Program-made: the position numbers and the translations under genes
Shown: in pieces, positions 57,880 through 64,000 of the stretch
Layout: each line of letters opens with the position of its first letter
Position numbering within the stretch: the first letter of the stretch is position 1
Source: Fen-1245 sp963835535
GTDB lineage: Bacteria; Gemmatimonadota; Gemmatimonadetes; Gemmatimonadales; JACORV01
Assembly: GCA_963835535.1 (NCBI GenBank)
Contig: CAWIFL010000002.1
Coordinates: 248,001-312,000, forward strand
Direction: 5' to 3'
Length of the DNA: 64,000 bases
Notes under the pieces: model-generated
Seen by the model: the letters and a program-made list of their open reading frames with translations, nothing else
Told to the model about the DNA's origin: nothing
Databases searched by the model: none

Positions 57880-58248
57880 GTGACGGAACCGGTCCAGGAG
57901 TTCTTCTCGATCGGCGAGGTCTGCAGCCTGACGGACCTCAAGCCGCACGTCCTGCGCTACTGGGAGAGCCAGTTCCGGTTCCTGAACCCGGCCAAGAACC
58001 GGTCCGGGAACCGCGTCTACCAGCGGCGCGAGATCGAGCTGATCCTGCTGGTGAAGCATCTGCTCTACTCCGAGAAGTACACGATCGAGGGGGCGCGACA
58101 GCGGATCGAGCATTACCGGCGCACGGGCGAGCTGAAGCCGGCGGCGCGCCGGGCCCTGGCGCTCGAGACGGTGCGCGACCTGCGGGCGGAACTGGAGCGC
58201 GTGCTCCAGATCCTCAACGGCGACAACGGCGACGACCGTGGTGAGTAG
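57880..58248 (+). CDS. MerR-family transcriptional regulator
   Basis: 122 aa. Winged-helix FFSIGEVCSLTDLKPHVLRY, followed by NRVYQRREIELILLVKHLL and a C-terminal helix for dimerisation. No metal-binding Cys motif is present, so it probably does not sense metals. It lies just after gpsA (GTG, 2 nt after the stop). Targets unknown. Confidence 0.85.
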   Translation: MTEPVQEFFSIGEVCSLTDLKPHVLRYWESQFRFLNPAKNRSGNRVYQRREIELILLVKHLLYSEKYTIEGARQRIEHYRRTGELKPAARRALALETVRDLRAELERVLQILNGDNGDDRGE

Positions 58249-58969
58249 CGGCGGGGGCGGAGGGCAGGATGCCTCGCCGGCGCTCGCCGTCGTGATCCCC
58301 GCCTTCCGCGTGGCCGCGGTGCTGCCCGGCGTGCTCGAGCGCGTGAAGCAGGCGGCGCCGGGCGCGACGATCCTGGTGGTGGACGACGGCTCCGACGACG
58401 ACACGGCCGCGCTGGCGGCGTGCGCCGGCGCCGTCGTGCTGCGGCACCCCGCCAACCGGGGCAAGGGCCGCGCGCTCGCCACGGGCCTCGCCGCCGCCGT
58501 GGCCGGCGGCGCTCGCGTGATCGTGACGATGGACGCGGACGGACAACACCCGCCGGAGGCGATAGCGCTGCTCGTCGAGCCGGTGACCGCCGGCCGCGCC
58601 GACCTGGTCGTGGGAGCGCGCGAGCGCGACGGCGAGATGCCTGCGTCGCGCAAGATGAGCAACTGGCTCTCGAGCGCGCTGGTCTCGCGCGCCGTCGGCT
58701 TCCGGGTTCCGGATTCGCAGTCCGGCTTCCGGGCGATGCGGCGCGAGGTCGCCGCCGCGGTCCGGCCGCGAGGCCGCCGCTACGAGTACGAGACGGAGTT
58801 CCTGCTGCTCGCCGCGCGGGCGGGGTACCGCCTCGCCGCCGTCCAGGTCCCCACCGTCTACGACGGCGCGCCAAGCCATTTCCGCTACGGCGCCGACACG
58901 CTCGCGGTGGCGTCGGTCTTCGCGCGCCACTGGCGGGGGGTCCTCCTCGGACCGGGCACGGCGCCATGA
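58238..58969 (+). CDS. Family 2 glycosyltransferase, DPM synthase-like
   Basis: 243 aa. GT-A fold: LAVVIPAFRVAAVLPGVLE, VVDDGSDDDT, DADGQHPPEAI (metal-binding DxD-like). Related to dolichyl/undecaprenyl-phosphate sugar synthases, yet without C-terminal membrane helices. Starts GTG GTG at 58238/58241, overlapping the MerR gene. Confidence 0.8.
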   Translation: MVSSGGGGGQDASPALAVVIPAFRVAAVLPGVLERVKQAAPGATILVVDDGSDDDTAALAACAGAVVLRHPANRGKGRALATGLAAAVAGGARVIVTMDADGQHPPEAIALLVEPVTAGRADLVVGARERDGEMPASRKMSNWLSSALVSRAVGFRVPDSQSGFRAMRREVAAAVRPRGRRYEYETEFLLLAARAGYRLAAVQVPTVYDGAPSHFRYGADTLAVASVFARHWRGVLLGPGTAP

Positions 58970-59715
58970 GAATCCTCTGCACCAACGACGACGGTCTCCA
59001 CTCGCGCGGCCTGGCACTGCTGACCGAGCTGTGCTCGGGGCTCGGGGAGGTGTTCTGCGTCGCGCCCGACCGCGAGCAGAGCGCGACGAGCCACTCCCTG
59101 ACGCTGCACCGGCCGCTCAGGGCCATCCCGCGCGGCGAGCGCCGCTGGCAGGTGGACGGGACGCCCACCGACTGCGTGGTGCTCGCGCTGGGGGCGCTCC
59201 TCACGCCGCCGCCGGACGTCGTCGTCGCCGGGATCAACCACGGCCCCAACATGGGCGAGGACGTGCTCTACTCGGGCACGGTGGCCGCGGCGATGGAGGC
59301 GCAGATCCTCGGCGTGCCCGGCATCGCCGTGTCGTTCGCCGGCGCGGAGTTCGATTTTCTCGCGTCGCATCGCGACGGCGTGCAGCAGCTGCTCAAGGCG
59401 ATCCTCGCCGTCGAGCGCCTGCCGAAGCAGACGCTGCTCAACATCAACCTGCCGCCGATCCCCGGCGACCAGGTGCGCGGCGTCCGCGTCACCACTCTCG
59501 GCAAGCGCGTCTACGACGGTTCGCTCTCCCGGATGAAGGATCCGTGGGGGCGCGAGATCTTCTGGATCGGCGGCGGCCGGCCGGTGTGGTCGGGCGGGGA
59601 CGAGGTGGACTTCAAGGCGGTCGAGGACGGCTACATCTCGGTCACGCCGCTCGTCGCCGACCTGACGGGCTACGAGCTGCTGGATTCCGTGCGTTCGTGG
59701 CGCCTGGGCGCGTAG
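58966..59715 (+). CDS. surE: 5'-nucleotidase SurE
   Basis: 249 aa. Metal-binding TNDDG (residues ~7-11), GTPTDC and GINHGPNMGEDVLYSG are SurE motifs. SurE dephosphorylates nucleoside monophosphates in survival/stationary phase; it is often beside pcm, as here. Confidence 0.95.
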   Translation: MRILCTNDDGLHSRGLALLTELCSGLGEVFCVAPDREQSATSHSLTLHRPLRAIPRGERRWQVDGTPTDCVVLALGALLTPPPDVVVAGINHGPNMGEDVLYSGTVAAAMEAQILGVPGIAVSFAGAEFDFLASHRDGVQQLLKAILAVERLPKQTLLNINLPPIPGDQVRGVRVTTLGKRVYDGSLSRMKDPWGREIFWIGGGRPVWSGGDEVDFKAVEDGYISVTPLVADLTGYELLDSVRSWRLGA

Positions 59716-60356
59716 CCGACCCCTACGCGGCGCACCGCGCCCGGCTGGTCGCGGCCGTGAGGGCGCGGGGCATCACGGACGCCGCGGTGCTGGGCGCGGT
59801 CGGCGCCGTGCCGCGGCACCTCTTCGTCCCGCGCGCCCTGGAGCCGAGGGCGTACGAGGACACCGCGCTCCCGATCGGCAACGGCCAGACGATGTCACAG
59901 CCCTCGATGCAGGCGCGCTGCCTCACGGCGCTGTGCCTCCGCGGACATGAGAAAGTGCTTGAGGTGGGCACCGGCTCGGGCTATCAGACCGCGCTGCTGG
60001 GCCGGCTCGTGGCTCAGGTCTTCTCGATCGAGCGTGTGGCCCGGCTCCGGGAGGCGGCGCTCGCGGCGCTCCGGGCGGCGGGCGTCCAGAACGTCTCGCT
60101 GCTGCTGGGCGACGGCACGCTGGGGTGGAGGGACTACGCGCCGTACGACGCCATCGTCGTCGCGGCGGCGTCGCCGGAGGTGCCGCAGCCCCTCCTCGAT
60201 CAGCTCGCGCCGGGCGGCCGCGTCCTCCTCCCGCTGGGGGAGAAGGGCAACCAGGTGCTGACGCTGGTCACCGCGACGGACCGCGGCACGCGGCGGGAGC
60301 CGCTGGCGGACGCGCGCTTCGTTCCCCTCCTCGGGACTTTCGGCTTCGATGGTTGA
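59697..60356 (+). CDS. pcm: Protein-L-isoaspartate O-methyltransferase Pcm
   Basis: 219 aa from GTG 59697. The start gives the usual N-terminal helix and overlaps surE by 19 bp; GTG 59757 would cut the helix. VPRHLFVPRALEPRAYEDTALPIG and GQTMSQP form the substrate site, and LEVGTGSGYQTALL is SAM motif I. It repairs isoaspartyl damage. Confidence 0.93.
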   Translation: MAPGRVADPYAAHRARLVAAVRARGITDAAVLGAVGAVPRHLFVPRALEPRAYEDTALPIGNGQTMSQPSMQARCLTALCLRGHEKVLEVGTGSGYQTALLGRLVAQVFSIERVARLREAALAALRAAGVQNVSLLLGDGTLGWRDYAPYDAIVVAAASPEVPQPLLDQLAPGGRVLLPLGEKGNQVLTLVTATDRGTRREPLADARFVPLLGTFGFDG

Positions 60357-60984
60357 GCACTTCCTGACCTGGCTCGTGGACACGATCGGGCGGATGGGTT
60401 ACCCCGGCATCGCCGTGCTGATGGCGATCGAGTCCTCCGTCATCCCGCTGCCCTCCGAGCTGGTGATGCCGCCGGCCGGCTACCTCGTCGCGATGGGCCG
60501 GATGAACGCGGCCCTCGTGATGACGGCCTGCATCGTCGGCGGGCTGCTCGGTTCGTACGCGAACTACTGGATCGCCTCGCGGGTCGGCCGCTGGGCGTTC
60601 GTGCGATACGGGAAGTGGGTGCTGGTGAGCGAGCGATCGCTCGAGCGCTCGGAGCGCTTCTTCCAGAAGCACGGACCGATCGCCGTCTTCATCGCGCGGC
60701 TCTTCCCGGTGCTGCGCCACCTCGTCTCGATCCCCGCGGGGATCGCGCGGATGCCGGTGGGGTTGTTCTTCCTGTACACCGGTGCGGGGGCGGGGCTCTG
60801 GGGCTCCATCCTGATGGGGATCGGCTGGGTGATCGGGAAGGAGGGGAAGGCCCTCTCGCACGAGCAGGTCATGCTGTACTCGCACCGCGCGGTGCTGATC
60901 CTCCTCCCGGCGGTGGCAGTCCTGATCGCCGTCTATGTCATCCGGCACCGGCGCCAGGTCCGTTCAGCCGGAGGGAAGGGGTGA
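60349..60984 (+). CDS. DedA-family membrane protein
   Basis: 211 aa. Membrane helices with IESSVIPLPSELVMPPAGYL (family signature) and FFQKHGPIAVFIARLFPVLRHLVSIPAGIA (conserved Arg/Pro). DedA proteins are flippases/transporters for lipids such as undecaprenyl phosphate or PE. Overlaps pcm. Confidence 0.9.
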   Translation: MVEHFLTWLVDTIGRMGYPGIAVLMAIESSVIPLPSELVMPPAGYLVAMGRMNAALVMTACIVGGLLGSYANYWIASRVGRWAFVRYGKWVLVSERSLERSERFFQKHGPIAVFIARLFPVLRHLVSIPAGIARMPVGLFFLYTGAGAGLWGSILMGIGWVIGKEGKALSHEQVMLYSHRAVLILLPAVAVLIAVYVIRHRRQVRSAGGKG

Positions 60985-61286
60985 TGGCGTCCCCGGAAGG
61001 CGGGGGTTCCCTCGTCGGCCGTCGCTGGGTCCTGAAGGGGCGGGTCCAGGGCGTGGGGTTCCGATGGTTCGTGATGAACCGGGCCCAGGCGCTCGGCGCG
61101 CGGGGCTGGGTGCGGAACACGGAAGACGGGGCGGTGGAGGTCGTCGCGCTCGCCACGGCGCACACGATCGACGCGCTCGATGCGATCCTGTCCAAGGGGC
61201 CACCGGGCGCGCACGTCCTGGAGGTGGAGCGGGATGAGGTTCAACAGGAGCATGTTGACGGTAAGTCGTTTGTTATCAAGCACTAA
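60984..61286 (+). CDS. acyP: Acylphosphatase
   Basis: 100 aa. GRVQGVGFRWFV carries the catalytic Arg, GWVRNTEDGAVEV the catalytic Asn. It hydrolyses acyl phosphates such as 1,3-BPG or carbamoyl-P. ATG overlaps the DedA stop. Confidence 0.93.
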   Translation: MASPEGGGSLVGRRWVLKGRVQGVGFRWFVMNRAQALGARGWVRNTEDGAVEVVALATAHTIDALDAILSKGPPGAHVLEVERDEVQQEHVDGKSFVIKH

Positions 61287-61402
61287 GATGGCATATGCAC
61301 ATCGGGGTCAAAGGGGCCGTGTGAAAAGAGGGTCCAAGTGCTTTGCTGGCTCAGCGCTTGAGTGAAACTCGTCGGCTAGTGACATTACGTGGCTATCCAT
61401 TG

Positions 61403-61477
61403 GCCCCTGTAGCTCAGCATGGATAGAGCAGCGGTTTCCTAAACCGTTGGTCGGGTGTTCGAGTCACCCCAGGGGCA
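61403..61477 (+). tRNA. tRNA-Arg (anticodon CCU)
   Basis: 75-nt cloverleaf: GCCCCTG (61403-61409) with CAGGGGC (61470-61476), discriminator A61477. Anticodon loop TTCCTAA, T-loop TTCGAGT. CCA is not encoded. The 116 bp upstream hold no gene. Confidence 0.95.
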
Positions 61478-61516
61478 TCACCTTTCATCCGACAGTTCAG
61501 AGGAACCGAGACGTCC

Positions 61517-62209
61517 ATGGGTGCGCCGCTTCCAGCTGGCACGACTCCCGCCGCGCAACGCGACTGGGGCGAATACTTCAGGACCCACGCGCGCGAGGTG
61601 GCGTACGGCGCGACCGCGGTGGTCGTCATCGGCGTCGCGATCTGGCTGTACGTCACGTCGGAAATGCGCAAGCAGGCCTTCGCCGCGCAGGCACTCTCTC
61701 AGGCGCGCGCGGAGGCGGACGCGGGGAACCTGCCGCTCGCGGCCAACGACCTCAGCAGGCTGGTGGACCGCTACGGCGGGACGCGCGCCGCGGACGACGC
61801 CGTGGTGCTGCTCAACGACGTACGGCTCCTCATGGGTAAGACGGCGGACGCGGTGCAGGACCTCCGGGTCTTCCTCGCGAAGGGCCACCCCAAGGACATC
61901 CTCGCGTCCGGCTGGTCGCTCCTGGGCGGCGGCCTGGAGAGCCAGCGGAAGTTCAAGGACGCCGCGGCCGCCTATCGGAAGGTGGCGGAGATCGCGACGC
62001 ACGACTTCCTCAGGGCGCAGGGGCTGCTCGATGCGGGACGGGTGCTGACCGCCGCCGGCGACACGGCGGGCGCGCGCGCGGCCTACGGTGAGCTCCTCGA
62101 GAAGTACGGCGAGCTGTCGCAGGCCGCCGAGGCGCGCGTCAGGATGGGAGAGGTCGGGGGCACCGTGCCCGCGACCAAGCCCAAGTCCGCCACGGGTAGC
62201 CAGGGCTAG
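61517..62209 (+). CDS. TPR membrane protein, YfgM-like
   Basis: 230 aa. One N-terminal transmembrane helix (~31-48, YGATAVVVIGVAIWLYV) is followed by tetratricopeptide-like helices (AQALSQARAEADAGNLPLAA, LGGGLESQRKFKDAAAAYRK). YfgM-type proteins sit at the Sec translocon; the role here is inferred. It precedes an RCC1 gene by 13 bp. Confidence 0.75.
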   Translation: MGAPLPAGTTPAAQRDWGEYFRTHAREVAYGATAVVVIGVAIWLYVTSEMRKQAFAAQALSQARAEADAGNLPLAANDLSRLVDRYGGTRAADDAVVLLNDVRLLMGKTADAVQDLRVFLAKGHPKDILASGWSLLGGGLESQRKFKDAAAAYRKVAEIATHDFLRAQGLLDAGRVLTAAGDTAGARAAYGELLEKYGELSQAAEARVRMGEVGGTVPATKPKSATGSQG

Positions 62210-62222
62210 CCCCCCTCGAGAG

Positions 62223-63383
62223 ATGCGCCCGATCCCGACGCACTCGCGGTTTGGCGTTCTCGTGCTCGCGGCGGCCGTGAGCGCGTGGAGCTGCAAGGAG
62301 TCCACGGCGCCGGGTCGCTACGCCGCCGCGTCCGTCACGGCGGGAACCCAGCACAGCTGCAGCCTCACGACGAGCGGGGCGGGGCACTGCTGGGGCTGGA
62401 ACGCATATGGCCAGCTTGGCCTCGGCGGCACCGACAGCGCGGCTCACGCCAGCCCCGCCTCCGTTTCCGGAGGGCTCACCTTCGCCACAATGAGCGCGGG
62501 TGGCTATCACACCTGCGGTGTGACGGCCGGCGGCGCGGCGTACTGCTGGGGGAACGGCGTCCACGGTCAGCTGGGAAACGGCTCGCCGGCCGTCGACTCC
62601 GTGCCGGGCGCGGTGTCGGGGGGGCTCGTCTTCACGGCCGTAAGCGCGGGGCTGTACCACACGTGCGGCCTGGTGTCGGGCGGGGCAGCGCGCTGCTGGG
62701 GATTCAACGTGGCTGGCGCGCTGGGGGTCGGAAGCTCCGACACTACGCCTCACGGGACGCCGATGGCGGTCTCCGGTGGGCTCAGCTTCATGGCGGTGAG
62801 CGCCGGAGGCTACCACACCTGCGGCCTGACGTCGGCGGGAGCGGCCTACTGCTGGGGCGACAACACCGACGGCCAGCTGGGCGATGGGTCGAACGCCACA
62901 CGCACGGTGCCCGTGCCGGTGTCGGGCGCTCTCACCTTCATGTCGATCAGTGCCGGCGGGTATCACACCTGCGGCCTCACGAGCACCGCTTTGGTCTACT
63001 GCTGGGGGGCGAACGGCTACGGCGAGCTCGGCACTGGGACGACGTCGAGCAGTACGTATCCGGAGCTGCTGCCGGGGGGCCTGACGTTCGCGTCGGTCAG
63101 CGCCGGACTCCTCCACACCTGCGGCGTCACCACCGGCGGCGCGACCTACTGCTGGGGTTACAACGACGCCGGCCAGCTCGGCAACGGATCGGTCAGCACC
63201 GACTCGCTGCCGGCGGCCGTCTCCGGCGGCGTCCGGTTCGTGGCCGTGAGTGCCGGCGGGTACCATACCTGCGGCCTCACCGCCGGCGGGGCGGTCTACT
63301 GCTGGGGCTACGGCCAGTTCGGCCAGGTGGGGAACGGCTCGACGAACACCGCCTACATTCCCGCTCTCGCCTCGAGCCCCTGA
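62223..63383 (+). CDS. RCC1-repeat lipoprotein
   Basis: 386 aa. Lipobox VSAWSC (Cys 24). Seven RCC1-type blades of ~50 residues follow, each with SAGGYHTCGLT and YCWG-like motifs. A Cys pair occurs in nearly every blade (HTCG and YCWG), suggesting repeated disulfides. The fold is a beta-propeller; extracellular RCC1 proteins usually bind proteins or polysaccharides. Function unknown. Confidence 0.88.
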   Translation: MRPIPTHSRFGVLVLAAAVSAWSCKESTAPGRYAAASVTAGTQHSCSLTTSGAGHCWGWNAYGQLGLGGTDSAAHASPASVSGGLTFATMSAGGYHTCGVTAGGAAYCWGNGVHGQLGNGSPAVDSVPGAVSGGLVFTAVSAGLYHTCGLVSGGAARCWGFNVAGALGVGSSDTTPHGTPMAVSGGLSFMAVSAGGYHTCGLTSAGAAYCWGDNTDGQLGDGSNATRTVPVPVSGALTFMSISAGGYHTCGLTSTALVYCWGANGYGELGTGTTSSSTYPELLPGGLTFASVSAGLLHTCGVTTGGATYCWGYNDAGQLGNGSVSTDSLPAAVSGGVRFVAVSAGGYHTCGLTAGGAVYCWGYGQFGQVGNGSTNTAYIPALASSP

Positions 63384-63416
63384 GGATCCTCCTCGCGCCA
63401 ACTGATCCGCGAGCGT

Positions 63417-64000
63417 CTACAGGACCAACACGCTCACCGCCGCACTGACGGTGAATTCATGCGACAGCGGGGCCTGCACCGAGGCGGTTTGCATTTCAGG
63501 AGGAGCAGGGGTTTCGAGGGGCGGGCCCAAGGCCCTTTGCCACACCTGATAGATGACATCCTCGGTGCTCACCGTGAGGCGGAGGCGAGACGAGAATGCG
63601 TACGCAGCCGATAGTCCGCCCGCGACTCCATACGCAGTTTGATGCGCGCCGTAACTGTCCAAGAACGGGCCGACCCCATACTCCGAGTCACCGAAGCGGA
63701 TCATCGCCGGTCCAAGGCTGGCTGCGAGCTGGAGCCTTCGCCCGGCCGCCTGCCGAGCGGCAAGACGGAGCGACGCGACTAACTGCGTTGTGCTCGTTTC
63801 GTCCGGCTTCCCGGGGACGAGGCTGAGAAGGCCGTTCGGCGTTGTGGCATAGGCCCGTGTGAGGTGGAGGTCTACGGTGCCTTGTATCCCGAAGTGCGCT
63901 AGCGGCCAGTATGACGCGAGCGCGCCGACAAGGAGGCCACCGCCATCCCATGATCGGACGACAAAACCATCCCCAAGCGTTCTAAAGAACTGGGTTCCGG
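63417..64000 (-). CDS. Outer-membrane beta-barrel protein, N-terminus beyond window
   Basis: At least 194 aa of an open frame running off the right edge; the stop is at 63417-63419. Alternating strands (GGGLLVGALASYWPLAHFGI, QGTVDLHLTRAY, RLTVSTEDVIYQVWQRALG) and a C-terminal LSHEFTVSAAVSVLVL suggest a barrel. No family was recognised. It converges on the RCC1 gene with 33 bp between. Confidence 0.75.
   Translation of the reverse strand, partial: GTQFFRTLGDGFVVRSWDGGGLLVGALASYWPLAHFGIQGTVDLHLTRAYATTPNGLLSLVPGKPDETSTTQLVASLRLAARQAAGRRLQLAASLGPAMIRFGDSEYGVGPFLDSYGAHQTAYGVAGGLSAAYAFSSRLRLTVSTEDVIYQVWQRALGPPLETPAPPEMQTASVQAPLSHEFTVSAAVSVLVL

Overview
This 64 kb window looks like chromosome from a very G+C-rich, LPS-bearing (diderm) bacterium. 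The best fit is Gemmatimonadota, with Acidobacteriota as the alternative. This placement rests on gene content, not on a tree: an LpxC-FabZ fusion, a PorV-like outer-membrane protein, an mcsA-mcsB-clpC operon, bshC, a PadR/ADOP-type permease pair and many short-peptide lipoproteins. Nearly every gene reads rightward. GTG starts and 1-8 bp stop/start overlaps are the rule, so the core consists of long operons.

Region 1 (1-3.64 kb) is the 3' end of 16S, a spacer without tRNA genes, a complete 23S and a 5S, closed by a hairpin terminator. Region 2 (3.69-9.16 kb) holds era, a Trm112-like zinc ribbon, a PorV-like barrel, a DUF5683-like protein, a receiver-like/GGDEF-variant protein behind a consensus promoter with a C9 tract, a zinc-ribbon/proline-rich protein and a divergent PlsY. 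Region 3 (9.2-17.9 kb) holds prfB with its programmed +1 frameshift, lysS, lolC/E-lolD, then mcsA, mcsB and clpC. Region 4 (17.9-27.4 kb) is an outer-membrane biogenesis operon: bamA, skp, lpxD, lpxC-fabZ, lpxA, a Gfo/Idh/MocA oxidoreductase, lpxB, lpxK. Region 5 (27.4-35.7 kb) holds glutamate dehydrogenase, an AMMECR1 protein, bshC, a small coiled-coil protein, murJ, uvrC and a threonine synthase.

Region 6 (35.7-48.1 kb) is accessory DNA. A tRNA-Gly(CCC) gene is followed by a 3.3 kb unit (PadR regulator plus ADOP-type permease) bounded by 109-bp direct repeats made of the tRNA 3' half and its downstream hairpin. Next come two long imperfect palindromes with the organisation of integron attC sites, plus partial sites. 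Between them lie small barrel, lipoprotein and membrane-protein genes, two frameshifted pseudogenes (YcxB-like and DsbD-alpha-like) and a TPR-thioredoxin gene with a stop at codon 3. No integrase is visible. Region 7 (48.2-53.5 kb) is a haem-type ABC importer (hmuTUV), a gamma-glutamyltransferase and a SET-domain protein.

Region 8 (53.6-64 kb) returns to housekeeping genes: a DUF512 radical-SAM protein, der, canonical plsY, gpsA, a MerR regulator, a GT2 glycosyltransferase, surE, pcm, a DedA protein, acylphosphatase, tRNA-Arg(CCU) and a TPR membrane protein. It ends with an RCC1-repeat lipoprotein and, on the minus strand, an outer-membrane protein cut by the window edge. No CRISPR array, insertion sequence, phage gene or recombinase was seen.
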